Assembly (NCBI RefSeq): GCF_014217805.1
Contig: NZ_CP055156.1
Span: forward strand, 2,362,585-2,426,584
Source: Adhaeribacter swui
Lineage (GTDB): Bacteria > Bacteroidota > Bacteroidia > Cytophagales > Hymenobacteraceae
Length of the DNA stretch: 64,000 nt
Direction: 5' to 3'
Shown here: positions 9,941-17,904 of the stretch, piece after piece
Layout: every line of letters begins with the position of its first letter
Position numbering within the stretch: the first letter of the stretch is position 1
Notes under the pieces: model-generated
What the model was told of the DNA's origin: nothing
Database searches by the model: none
What the model saw: the letters and a program-made list of their open reading frames with translations, nothing else
Translations under genes and position numbers: made by a program

Positions 9941-9971
9941 TAAACGTATAACTAAAATTTTAGTTATACAA
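9941..9971 (-). promoter_or_regulatory. Promoter of the BlaI/M56 operon
   Basis: Read on the minus strand: TTG (9971-9969), a 20-base spacer, then TACGTTTA (9948-9941), 7 of 8 to the Bacteroidota -7 consensus TAnnTTTG. The same TTG-N20 spacing is seen before both tRNA genes of this window. Confidence 0.6.
9946..9969. promoter_or_regulatory. Probable BlaI-type operator, 24-bp perfect palindrome
   Basis: The half-site is GTATAACTAAAA and the other half is its exact reverse complement. It fills the spacer of the promoter above, so a bound repressor dimer would block RNA polymerase. A weaker dyad (AACTA-N6-TAGTT) follows at 9970-9985. Confidence 0.65.
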
Positions 9972-10134
9972 CTAAATAAATAGTTTTATTTTTAAATTTT
10001 ATCTTTTTTATGATTTTAAAGAGGCCAGGCAGAACAGGAGTAAGGGTAAAATGAAATAATAATCTGACGGGAGAGTTTAAAAATTAAGTTAAATCTTGTT
10101 ATTTGAGTTCCAGAATAAAGAATTGCCTTGTTTT

Positions 10135-11529
10135 ATGATGTACCTCCGGTCTTTTTTGTTTTTAATTGCTTTTTTTATTTCAACTAACGCTTTTGCGCAA
10201 ACGGCTGCTGATTCGGTGTTTATCCGCAAGATCTTTGACGAAGCTTTAACTAACGGTCAGAGTTACAAGAATCTGGATTATTTAAGTAACAAAATTGGCG
10301 GCCGGTTAAGTGGCTCGCTCGAAGCCGAAAAAGCCGTGCAATGGTCCCGGCAATTAATGGAAAGCTACGGTTTTGATAAAGTGTACTTGCAGGAAGTAAT
10401 GGTGCCGCATTGGGTACGTGGCGCTAAAGAAAAAGCCAGCATCCAAACAGGTAAGACCAAAGTAGAAGTACCTATTTGTGCTTTGGGCGGCTCCGTAAGT
10501 ACCGGAAAAACTGCTTTAACCGCCAATATAATCGAAGTAAAAACTCTGGATGAGCTAAAAGCTTTAGGCCGCAGTAAAGTGCAGGGTAAGATTATTTTTT
10601 TCAACCGGCCCATGGATCCGCGGCATGTACAAACGTTTATCGCCTATGGTGAAGCTGGCGATCAACGACGTCAAGGGCCTTCCGAAGCGGCTAAGCTGGG
10701 CGCCGTTGGGGTGATAGTCCGGTCATTAAACTTATTTCAGGATGATTTTCCGCATACCGGCTCGTTGCGCTACGACGAATCGGTACCAAAAATACCCGCC
10801 GCCGCCATTAGCACGAACGGTGCCGATAAGCTCAGTCAGATGCTGAAAACCGACCAAAATTTAAAATTTTCTTTCGAAATGCATTGCCAAACGCTACCCG
10901 ATGTAAAATCTTACAACGTGATTGGGGAGTTACGCGGCAGCGAAAAACCCAATGAAATTATTGCGGTAGGTGGCCATTTAGATTCTTGGGATTTAGCCGA
11001 TGGCGCCCACGACGATGGTACCGGCTGCACACAATCCATTGAAGTGTTGCGCCTGTTTAAATCGATGAATTACCGGCCCAAACGGACCATTAGAGCCGTG
11101 ATGTTCATGAACGAAGAAAACGGTGTGCGGGGCGGTCGTAAATACGCCGAACTAGCGAAAACCAATAACGAAAGCCATGTGGCCGCCATAGAATCGGATG
11201 CCGGTGGGTTTACTCCTCGCGGTTTTGGCATTGAAGGCCAACCCGACAAAATAAAAGCCCTTCAAAATTGGAAGCCCTTGTTAGCGCCTTACGGCCTCCA
11301 CGATATTGGTCCGGGCCACGCCGGTACCGATATTGGCCCATTGGGTGAAGCTGACAAAAACGCGACCCTGATTGGCTTTTTACCGGACTCGCAACGCTAT
11401 TTTCAATACCACCACGCTTCCAACGATACCTTTGATAAAGTGAATAAGCGCGAACTGGAACTGGGCGGCGCTTCTATGGCCGCTCTGGTTTATTTATTGG
11501 ATAAATATGGCTTAGACGGAGGTAAATAG
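10135..11529 (+). CDS. M28 family zinc peptidase (carboxypeptidase Q-like)
   Basis: About 465 residues with a signal peptide ending in NAFAQ, so it is exported. The metal-ligand pattern of M28 aminopeptidases is complete: GGHLDSWD (His, Asp), HDDGTG (bridging Asp), NEENG (Glu pair), ESDAGGF (Asp) and a late YHHASND (His). A protease-associated-like insert lies between residues about 120 and 250. The closest remembered family is plasma glutamate carboxypeptidase/carboxypeptidase Q, which releases amino acids from small peptides. The start is ATG at 10135 or 10138, both just before the signal peptide; an in-frame ATG at 10096 adds a non-hydrophobic tail and is not preferred. Confidence 0.88.
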   Translation: MMYLRSFLFLIAFFISTNAFAQTAADSVFIRKIFDEALTNGQSYKNLDYLSNKIGGRLSGSLEAEKAVQWSRQLMESYGFDKVYLQEVMVPHWVRGAKEKASIQTGKTKVEVPICALGGSVSTGKTALTANIIEVKTLDELKALGRSKVQGKIIFFNRPMDPRHVQTFIAYGEAGDQRRQGPSEAAKLGAVGVIVRSLNLFQDDFPHTGSLRYDESVPKIPAAAISTNGADKLSQMLKTDQNLKFSFEMHCQTLPDVKSYNVIGELRGSEKPNEIIAVGGHLDSWDLADGAHDDGTGCTQSIEVLRLFKSMNYRPKRTIRAVMFMNEENGVRGGRKYAELAKTNNESHVAAIESDAGGFTPRGFGIEGQPDKIKALQNWKPLLAPYGLHDIGPGHAGTDIGPLGEADKNATLIGFLPDSQRYFQYHHASNDTFDKVNKRELELGGASMAALVYLLDKYGLDGGK

Positions 11530-11599
11530 TATTCTATCCAATGCTAATTTTTAAATTTTCTTGCGTGAAGTTAGAAAAGCCGTAGCAACTAACAACAGA

Positions 11600-11659
11600 C
11601 ACCAGTTTGGGTCTTGAGGGCCTTCTAAGGTTCTGGTTTTGCGCAGCAAAATTCCGACG
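11600..11659 (+). repeat. Dispersed repeat R4, copy A
   Basis: Contains CACCAGTTTGG (11600-11610) and, about 30 bases on, TGCGCAGC-NN-AATTC (11640-11653). Both blocks recur in the same order on the opposite strand at 32829-32898. The intervening sequence is diverged. Confidence 0.45.
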
Positions 11660-11850
11660 TAAGGAGGAAAGGAAGCTTAGACCAGCCCGAAAGAGCCAAA
11701 CGAGGCCCGCCAGCCACGAGGCAAACTCAGCCCGTTCAAATACGATGGAACCAGTAAATGGAGACGGGAGTCGGCTCCAAGTAAATACGGAAACATACTA
11801 AATTTTTAAAAATTTACTTTTTAGCAGCTTGTTAAAGCCGATGCAGGTTC

Positions 11851-11918
11851 CGGCTTTTAGCCGAAGTAAAGTCACAGACTTTACCCTATAGGTAGGTACA
11901 AGTTTAAAAACTTGCCCC
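11851..11918 (+). repeat. Dispersed hairpin repeat R1, copy A
   Basis: Three small stems in a row: CGGC/GCCG; the perfect stem GTAAAGTC-ACA-GACTTTAC; and CAAGTTT-AA-AAACTTG. The first 55 bases match the reverse strand of 34244-34298 at 48 positions, with the middle 19 bases identical. It is short and palindromic, like a REP-type element. Confidence 0.7.
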
Positions 11919-12050
11919 AGAGAATGGATAGACCCAGATTGGAAAACGTGCACTAGTAAATTAGAAGTAAGGGAATTAGACTATAGATGAACTAGAATAG
12001 AGGAAAACAAACCCGGTAGCACCTGCTCATCAAATTTTAAAAAACAGCTT

Positions 12051-12093
12051 AAAACAAAAACGGTCGCTTAGATAAAGCGACCGTTTTTGTTTT
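12051..12093 (-). terminator. Terminator of the phenylalanine/tyrosine operon
   Basis: A perfect 19-bp stem (AAAACAAAAACGGTCGCTT at 12051-12069 with 12075-12093) and a 5-base loop. It is flanked by A/T runs on both sides, so it can act in either direction. Confidence 0.85.
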
Positions 12094-12108
12094 AAAAAAA
12101 ATAATAGA

Positions 12109-13230
12109 TTAAGCCTTGGCAGCTTGCTCTTGTTTATTTAAAACTTCTGTTTGAATATTGATGGAATATTGGTGAATGCTTTGCAGAACAGATTTCATGA
12201 AAGTCTCATCCAAACCATTTTTACGAGCGTGCTCTAAGCGGTCAGCAATAATTTGGTCCCAACGTTTTACCTGGTAAACAGTCATGTTGTGCGCTTTTTT
12301 GTACTCGCCAATTTTGCGCGATAAGCGGGCGCGACGGGCAAATACTTCTACCATTTCGTCGTCCAGTTCATCAATTTGCTTCCGCATTTCGTCGAGTAAG
12401 TGGTGATCGTCTTCGGCTAATTCTTCGCCTTCGGGCTTCCGGAAACGGATGCTGGCTAACATTTTGCCTAAGTTTTCCGGGGTTACCTGCTGGGCCGCAT
12501 CGCTCAACGCTACCGATGGATCAATGTGGGTTTCGATCATTAAACCGTCCATAGCTAAGTCCATTGCTTTTTGCGCAACCGGCAATAATAACTCGCGGTT
12601 ACCGGCAATGTGGCTTGGGTCGCAGATTAACGGAATTTCGGGCAATAGGCGCTTGAACTCAATGGCGCTGTTCCATTTTGGTAAGTTGCGGTAAGGCGCA
12701 TTATCGAACGTAGAGAAACCACGGTGAATAGCACCAATCTGGCGCAAACCAGCCTGGTTTAAACGCTCAATCGCACCAATCCATAATTGTAAATCGGGGT
12801 TAACCGGGTTTTTAACCAATACCGGAATATCAGTGCCGCGTAAAGCATCGGCAATTTCCTGTACCGTGAAAGGGTTAACTGTAGTACGGGCACCAATCCA
12901 CATTACATCTATACCAGCTTTTAACGATTCGTACACGTGCATGGCATTAGCTACCTCGGTAGCTACCCGCAGACCAGTTTCAGCTTTTACTCTTTTTAAC
13001 CATTTTAAGCCGGGTACACCTACACCTTCAAATGAATTAGGCCGGGTACGGGGTTTCCAGATACCAGCCCGGTAAATATTTACGCCCGGAATTGCTTTAA
13101 TGCCGTGGGCAGTGGCCATTACTTGTTCCTCCGACTCGGCGCTGCAAGGGCCAGCAATAATAAGCGGAGATCCGTCTGCATTGATTAAAGCAGATTCGGT
13201 CAGGACATCGATTTGAGGTTTAGGGCTCAT
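12109..13230 (-). CDS. aroF: Bifunctional DAHP synthase / chorismate mutase (type II)
   Basis: 373 residues. The N-terminal part (about 1-265) is a DAHP synthase of the KDO8P-synthase-like class. It shows IIAGPCSAES, YRAGIWKPRT, NPVNPDLQLW and CDPSHIAGNR, and makes DAHP from phosphoenolpyruvate and erythrose 4-phosphate as the first shikimate step. The C-terminal part (about 275-355) is an AroQ-type chorismate mutase (DEMRKQIDELDDEMVEVFARRARLSRKIGEYK, shown in pieces), converting chorismate to prephenate. The start at 13230 gives an ATGA overlap with the stop of the upstream aminotransferase; the longer ORF to 13296 would overlap that gene deeply. It is the last gene of the operon before a strong terminator, and no prephenate dehydrogenase gene follows. 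Confidence 0.93.
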   Translation of the reverse strand: MSPKPQIDVLTESALINADGSPLIIAGPCSAESEEQVMATAHGIKAIPGVNIYRAGIWKPRTRPNSFEGVGVPGLKWLKRVKAETGLRVATEVANAMHVYESLKAGIDVMWIGARTTVNPFTVQEIADALRGTDIPVLVKNPVNPDLQLWIGAIERLNQAGLRQIGAIHRGFSTFDNAPYRNLPKWNSAIEFKRLLPEIPLICDPSHIAGNRELLLPVAQKAMDLAMDGLMIETHIDPSVALSDAAQQVTPENLGKMLASIRFRKPEGEELAEDDHHLLDEMRKQIDELDDEMVEVFARRARLSRKIGEYKKAHNMTVYQVKRWDQIIADRLEHARKNGLDETFMKSVLQSIHQYSINIQTEVLNKQEQAAKA

Positions 13231-14402
13231 TGTGTAACAGTTAAAAAGTGATGAATATTTTGAATTGCTTGATTTATGTTTTCTTCTGTAGCGCAAACCG
13301 ATACGCGCACGTACCGTTCGCCGTTTGATCCGAATATTTTGCCGGGTGTTAAAAACACGTGGGCTTCATAGAGTATGGTGTTTAAAAAAGCTTCTACATC
13401 CTTTATTTCGTCAGGCACCCGGGCCCAGACAAACATGCCCGTAGCTTCGGTAGTGTATTTACAACCTAGTAAATCCAGTAACCGGTAAATTAATTCCCGC
13501 CGGCGATGATAAACAGCATTTCGTTCGGCGTGCCAGCTTTCCGGATTTTGCAAGGCCTCAATGGCGGCTTGCTGCACCGGCAAAAACATACCCGAATCTA
13601 AATTACTCTTTATCGTAATAATCGCGTCTATATACTCTTTTTGCCCCAGTACCATACCTACCCGCCAACCGGCCATATTAAACGATTTGCTTAACGAGTT
13701 AAGTTCCAGGCAACAATCCATTGCTCCCGGTGCATGCAAAATACTTACCGGTGGTTTGGTGTTGAGTACCAGGCTATAAGGGTTGTCGTGTACAATTAAA
13801 ATGTTGTTAGTTTTGGCGAAATCGATAATTTTTAAAAAATCAGCTTCGCTGGCTAAAGCGCCCGTGGGCATATTCGGGTAGTTTAGCCACATAAGTTTTA
13901 CCCCACTTAAATCCTGCTGATTTAAAGCTGCTAAATCGGGTAGCCAGTTGTTTCCGGCGGTTAAATCAAAATAAACCGGTTCGGCACCAACTAACTTGGT
14001 AACGGCGGCATAGGCCGGATAACCCGGGTTCGGAATTAATACTTTATCGCCGGGGTTTAAAAAAGCCAGCGAAATATGAAATACGCCTTCTTTAGATCCC
14101 AGCAATGGCAATACTTCCGTTTCCGGATTCAGGGTAACATCATACGTTTGAGCATACCAATCGGCCATGGCAGTGCGCAGCGCTGGAATAGAGCGGTATG
14201 GCTGGTACCCGTGGCTGGTAGGCAATTCTGCCGAAGCAGTAAGGGCCTGCACGGTATTTTCGGAAGCCGGTAAGTCCGGATCGCCAATGCCCAGGTTTAT
14301 TATTTTTTTGCCTTGGGCCATTAAAGCGCGTACTTCGGCTAGTTTGCGGGCAAAGTAGTATTCTTGTACTTCGTTCAGCCGGTTTGCTTTGGCAATAATC
14401 AT
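13227..14402 (-). CDS. Class I/II PLP-dependent aminotransferase (aromatic/prephenate branch)
   Basis: 391 residues of fold-type I. The PLP lysine is K239 in NSLSKSFNMAGWRVG. Other family marks are NLGIGDPDLP near the N-terminus, NPGYPAY, WLNYPNMPTGA and the late RVSVC (arginine for the substrate carboxylate). It lies between prephenate dehydratase and DAHP synthase-chorismate mutase, with 1 base to the former and a 4-base overlap with the latter. The likely role is therefore transamination of phenylpyruvate or prephenate to form Phe/Tyr. Sequence alone does not separate this from an aspartate or LL-diaminopimelate type enzyme. Confidence 0.88.
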   Translation of the reverse strand: MIIAKANRLNEVQEYYFARKLAEVRALMAQGKKIINLGIGDPDLPASENTVQALTASAELPTSHGYQPYRSIPALRTAMADWYAQTYDVTLNPETEVLPLLGSKEGVFHISLAFLNPGDKVLIPNPGYPAYAAVTKLVGAEPVYFDLTAGNNWLPDLAALNQQDLSGVKLMWLNYPNMPTGALASEADFLKIIDFAKTNNILIVHDNPYSLVLNTKPPVSILHAPGAMDCCLELNSLSKSFNMAGWRVGMVLGQKEYIDAIITIKSNLDSGMFLPVQQAAIEALQNPESWHAERNAVYHRRRELIYRLLDLLGCKYTTEATGMFVWARVPDEIKDVEAFLNTILYEAHVFLTPGKIFGSNGERYVRVSVCATEENINQAIQNIHHFLTVTQ

Positions 14403-14403
14403 G

Positions 14404-15234
14404 TTACTTTTTGGCTCTTTTGTAAATACCCAAAATTTTCATTTCCACAATCAGCGGCGTAATTAAACCAATCGCTTCTTCAAAAGTGGTATAATCTTCC
14501 CATTCCAGATCCAGTAAAATGGCAAACTCGGTTGGCCGGCTCAAGATTGGAATAGACTGAATCAAAGATAAGTTGATGGATACATCCCGGAAAACATCTA
14601 AGATTTTAGCCAGTTCGCCGGCGCGGTGATGTAGCGTGAAAATAACGGAAGCCTTGTTTGCCTGGCTTTTATCGGCAAGCGGCTTCCGCGATATAATCAT
14701 GAAACGGGTATAATTTTCTTTATAATTTTCAACGCGTTCTTCTACAATCTCTAACTCGTAGCGCTGGGCGGCCATTTTACTGGCAATAGCGCCTACTCCC
14801 ACTAAGTTATTTTCCCGGATTTCGCGGGCACTTTCAGCCGTGTCCGCTGATTCTAAGGCCTGGATGTGCGGATTTTCTTCTAAAAAGTTGGTGCACTGTA
14901 ACAAAGCCATGGGGTGCGACCGCACTAATTTTATATCAGCCAAAGATTGACCCGGTAACGCCAATAAATTTTGTTCGATAGGTAAGTAAGCTTCCCCAAT
15001 AATAGATACCGGATAATCCTGCAACAGCGAATAATTTCCCAGAATGCTGCCGGCTAGGGCATTTTCAATAGCCATCACCCCGAAATCAACCTCGCGGTTT
15101 TTTACGGCGGCGCATACCCGCTGAAAAGTCATGCACGGAACAATCTCGATGGCTTGACCAGCAAAATACTGCTGCGCCACTACATCGTGGAAAGAAGCCG
15201 GGCCACCTTGAATCGCTATTTTTAAAGTACTCAT
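14404..15234 (-). CDS. pheA: Prephenate dehydratase with ACT domain
   Basis: 276 residues. It converts prephenate to phenylpyruvate. The periplasmic-binding-like catalytic domain (about 1-185) opens IAIQGGPASFHD and has the active-site block YTRFMIISRK near 176-185. A C-terminal ACT domain (about 195-275) contains GELAKILDVFRD and a LIQSIPILSRP stretch, the usual phenylalanine feedback site. It is the first gene of a three-gene operon. The start codon lies only a few bases after an intrinsic terminator in the leader, so expression should depend on read-through (see attenuator and leader peptide). Confidence 0.94.
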   Translation of the reverse strand: MSTLKIAIQGGPASFHDVVAQQYFAGQAIEIVPCMTFQRVCAAVKNREVDFGVMAIENALAGSILGNYSLLQDYPVSIIGEAYLPIEQNLLALPGQSLADIKLVRSHPMALLQCTNFLEENPHIQALESADTAESAREIRENNLVGVGAIASKMAAQRYELEIVEERVENYKENYTRFMIISRKPLADKSQANKASVIFTLHHRAGELAKILDVFRDVSINLSLIQSIPILSRPTEFAILLDLEWEDYTTFEEAIGLITPLIVEMKILGIYKRAKK

Positions 15235-15240
15235 AATTTT

Positions 15241-15270
15241 AAAAAAAAAGCCCCGAATTTTCGGGGCTTT
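15241..15270 (-). terminator. Attenuator terminator of the phe/tyr operon
   Basis: On the minus strand: AAAGCCCCGAA, a 2-base loop, TTCGGGGCTTT, then an unbroken U tract. It ends about 6 bases before the pheA ATG and after the leader peptide ORF. An intrinsic terminator between promoter and first gene is the hallmark of transcription attenuation. Confidence 0.88.
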
Positions 15271-15311
15271 GGAGTTTTATATTTTGTTAAGCTAAACGCA
15301 ATACTTTTCTC

Positions 15312-15383
15312 TTAAGACCCCTGCGAGGTGCTAAAAAAATAGTAGTAAAAGTAAAAAGCGTTTGTTACTTGTTTCATTCTCAT
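15312..15383 (-). CDS. Phe/Tyr leader peptide of the pheA operon
   Basis: A 23-residue ORF (ATG AGA ATG ... TCT TAA) whose centre reads FYFYYYFF: eight consecutive aromatic codons, four Phe and four Tyr. It lies between the predicted promoter and the attenuator of the operon that makes Phe and Tyr. A ribosome stalling here when charged tRNA-Phe or tRNA-Tyr is short would change the fold of the downstream RNA. The segment GGGGTCTT over the leader stop can pair with AAAGCCCC, the left arm of the terminator, with one mismatch. It is therefore a candidate antiterminator. A second in-frame ATG at 15377 is an alternative start. There is no good Shine-Dalgarno, which is normal in Bacteroidota. Confidence 0.85.
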   Translation of the reverse strand: MRMKQVTNAFYFYYYFFSTSQGS

Positions 15384-15396
15384 TTACTTGACGACC

Positions 15397-15427
15397 CAAT
15401 ATTAAAGAAGGATTTTTTAAGATGCAA
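15397..15427 (-). promoter_or_regulatory. Promoter of the phe/tyr leader
   Basis: Minus strand: TTG (15427-15425), 20-base spacer, TAATATTG (15404-15397), 7 of 8 to TAnnTTTG. Transcription would start only some ten bases before the leader peptide ATG. Confidence 0.55.
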
Positions 15428-15933
15428 AAATTTTGTTAAAAAATTCTTAATATTTTATTCCTCTAACCTGAATGGTAAGTTAATTACTAGCTGCACTCCT
15501 TAACGCCACTTAATTTTTACGGGATCTATTTCGGGGCTTAATTTTTTGCCTTAAGAAACTAAGGTTATTACTGTTGTTTAACCTGATTTTTAAAAATTTA
15601 AAAAAATAGATATTGGTGCTATTACTAGGTTTTAATTGGATTATACAAATATAGTGCTGCGAAAATTGATTAAGGTTGCTACGGGTAAAATTGTTATTTT
15701 GAAAAAGCTGAACCGCACTATATATTTGATTAATGGTTAATAAGGCTGGCTTTTACATGCGCTCTAGAGTGTTAAATAATATTTTGCAAGGTTATAAAGT
15801 GGTGGTTGCTGATAAAATAATTTGGTAAAATTTTAATATTTAAAAAATAACCAAGATGATAAGATATTTACGTTTTTTGCTGGTTCAACTTTCTTTTACC
15901 GCCACTTTTAATCGCTTGTTTTTATAAAATCGC
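15428..15933. other. Intergenic region, no gene seen
   Basis: About 500 AT-rich bases between the divergent phe/tyr leader and the following lipoprotein gene. No ORF with coding character, RNA gene or strong hairpin was found. Confidence 0.5.
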
Positions 15934-16566
15934 ATGAAAGTCTTACATAGGCTGTATCGAAAATACGTGGCTAAATCTTTTCTGGTAGTTTTGCTGCTTT
16001 TTACGTTTACGGGTTGTATGCGTACCCCAACCACCGGAAACAGTAGCTTGCGTACGGCTAACGAAGCTTTTTATCAGACATTAGAAAGCCTGCAAGGTAA
16101 AAAGCTGGCGGGGCAAACCATCTTTCCCGAAATGCCATCGGCGTTATTAGCTGGGCAACCCGTATCGATAGAAGTAGCCAGTTGCACCAAGAGCGAGATG
16201 CGTATTCCTATTTACGTAGGCGAAAAGGTATTTCGTACTTTAATTCTGGAACGTACGGCTACTGGTTTTTTTCTGAAACACGAGATTAAAAAAGAAAACG
16301 GCCAGACGCATGAAATTAACTTGTACGGCGGCCAAACAAAAGGAAACGGAACGGCCTTTATGCAGTTTTTTCCGGCTGATACCTATACTAAAAATTTATT
16401 AAGTTTATCTGCACCTAGTATCTGGACGCTGGCTTTCAGCAGCGATTATTCTACTTTTAGCTACTTGGTAGAAAAAGATGGAAAGCTGGAGATGCAGATA
16501 GATTTTAATGTAAATGATTATTTGGCTACCACTGCTAACAAAACCGAGCAGCGGAGCAAAAGATAA
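15934..16566 (+). CDS. Uncharacterised lipoprotein
   Basis: 210 residues. A membrane anchor (FLVVLLLFTFTGC) ends in a lipobox cysteine near residue 28, so the protein is likely a lipoprotein. The mature part has a mixed alpha/beta look with the phrases RTLILERTATGFFLKHEI and YGGQTKGNGTAFMQFFPADTYT. I do not recognise a family, though the pattern is reminiscent of small exported proteins that are common and unnamed in Cytophagales. It converges with queA, 18 bases away, and has no operon partner. Confidence 0.72.
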   Translation: MKVLHRLYRKYVAKSFLVVLLLFTFTGCMRTPTTGNSSLRTANEAFYQTLESLQGKKLAGQTIFPEMPSALLAGQPVSIEVASCTKSEMRIPIYVGEKVFRTLILERTATGFFLKHEIKKENGQTHEINLYGGQTKGNGTAFMQFFPADTYTKNLLSLSAPSIWTLAFSSDYSTFSYLVEKDGKLEMQIDFNVNDYLATTANKTEQRSKR

Positions 16567-16584
16567 TTTTTGGCTTAATTTAAC

Positions 16585-17796
16585 TTACGGTAATAACAAC
16601 GAGCTATCGCCGTAACTCAAAAAACGGTAGTTATTCTGGAGGGCATGCGCGTACACCCTGCGCCAATTATCTCCGATAAGCGCCGATACCAATAGTAAAA
16701 GAGTGCTTTCCGGTTGGTGAAAATTAGTAATTAAACCAGTACAAATCCGGAACTGATAACCCGGGGCAATTATAAGCTGGGTAGTAGCCCGCAGAAAATT
16801 TAAATTTTTAGCTTCTAAATAATCAATTAAAGTTTGCAAGGCGGCAAAAGTACTTGGCAAGGTATGGTCGGCTTCGTAAGCGAGCCATTGCGGTACGTGC
16901 AACAGATCTGTATTGGGGTTCTGTTTTATTAAAACTCCCAGCCAATATAAACTTTCGAGGGTGCGCAAAGAGGTTGTGCCTACCGGAATAACTGGCTTGG
17001 TTAATTGGTTTTGCAGGCGGCGAATGGTTGTAAGAGGTACATAAACTTCTTCTGCGTGCATGGGGTGATCTGCCATGGCCGCGGCTTTTACTGGTTTAAA
17101 CGTGCCGGCGCCTACGTGTAAAGTTACTTTTGTTTGTTGGATACCTCGTTGCGAAAGCTTATCAAGTACGTTTTCCGTGAAATGCAAGCCAGCGGTAGGT
17201 GCCGCCACAGCACCTGCGGTAGCAGCATAAATGGTTTGATAGCGATTTTTATCCGTGTCTTCGGCGTCGCGATTTAAGTACGGGGGTAAGGGTAATTTAC
17301 CAGCTATTTCCAGCACTTCGGCAAAAGTTAGAATGGCGGGTTGCCAACTAAATTTAATAATAAATCCATCGGCGGTGCGCTCTTGCAGTTCGGCTTGTAA
17401 AATGCCTTGCGGTAACGGCAATTCTAGTGTTCCGGATTTCCAGCGTTTTGCGTTTCCAACCAAGCACAACCAATGGCAAGACCCGGTTTGTTGCATGGCT
17501 TGCTGCATTTCGGTATGCGGAAAAACCGGTTCCAGGCAAAATATTTCGATGATACCGCCCGTGGGTTTGGTAAATAAAAGCCGGGCTTGTACTACTTTGG
17601 TATCGTTAAAAACTAATAAAGATTCAGACGGAAGCAAATCCGGTATTTCCCGGAATGTATGATCCGAAATATTCCCTCCGCGGTAAAAAAGTAACTTAGA
17701 CGCATCGCGGTTTGTTAGCGGGTATTGAGCAACTGCTGATTCAGGTAAGGTATACCGGAAATCCTGGATAGTTAAATTTTTTGGGTGTTCAGGCAT
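16585..17796 (-). CDS. queA: tRNA preQ1(34) S-adenosylmethionine ribosyltransferase-isomerase QueA
   Basis: 403 residues. QueA moves the ribosyl part of SAM onto 7-aminomethyl-7-deazaguanine at tRNA position 34, giving epoxyqueuosine in the queuosine pathway. Family marks are FRYTLPESAVAQYPL, the opening SLLVFNDTKVVQARL, TAGLHFTENVLDKL, VTLHVGAGTFKPV with the HPMHAEEVYVP block, and NFHQPESTLLLLVSALIG near the C-terminus. It is somewhat longer than many QueA proteins (about 350 residues) because of insertions in the middle, as is usual in Bacteroidota. It appears to be a single-gene unit. Confidence 0.93.
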   Translation of the reverse strand: MPEHPKNLTIQDFRYTLPESAVAQYPLTNRDASKLLFYRGGNISDHTFREIPDLLPSESLLVFNDTKVVQARLLFTKPTGGIIEIFCLEPVFPHTEMQQAMQQTGSCHWLCLVGNAKRWKSGTLELPLPQGILQAELQERTADGFIIKFSWQPAILTFAEVLEIAGKLPLPPYLNRDAEDTDKNRYQTIYAATAGAVAAPTAGLHFTENVLDKLSQRGIQQTKVTLHVGAGTFKPVKAAAMADHPMHAEEVYVPLTTIRRLQNQLTKPVIPVGTTSLRTLESLYWLGVLIKQNPNTDLLHVPQWLAYEADHTLPSTFAALQTLIDYLEAKNLNFLRATTQLIIAPGYQFRICTGLITNFHQPESTLLLLVSALIGDNWRRVYAHALQNNYRFLSYGDSSLLLP

Positions 17797-17904
17797 TAAA
17801 GAAAACGCAGCTTAAGTGCATAAATAGTACAGCGCAAAATTACACAAACCATAACAGGAATCTAAATCAATCTAAAAATAGCCTATTTGGTAAAGTGCTT
17901 CTTT

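Larger units (their letters stand above)
11530..12050. other. Non-coding, hairpin-rich intergenic region
   Basis: About 520 bases with no convincing gene. A 64-codon ORF at 11607-11801 has a very Arg/Ser/Asn-rich translation with no sign of a protein family, and I treat it as chance. The stretch 11600-11790 is purine-rich and less AT-rich than other gaps. It is followed by a chain of small hairpins at 11833-11914. Two segments recur in inverted orientation around 32.8 and 34.2 kb (see the repeat entries). Confidence 0.5.

Noticed and set aside
11607-11801. 64-codon ORF in the 11.5-12 kb gap
   Set aside because: The translation is strongly Arg/Ser/Asn-rich without recognisable domain or signal. 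Part of the same DNA recurs in a dispersed non-coding repeat, so I treat the ORF as chance.
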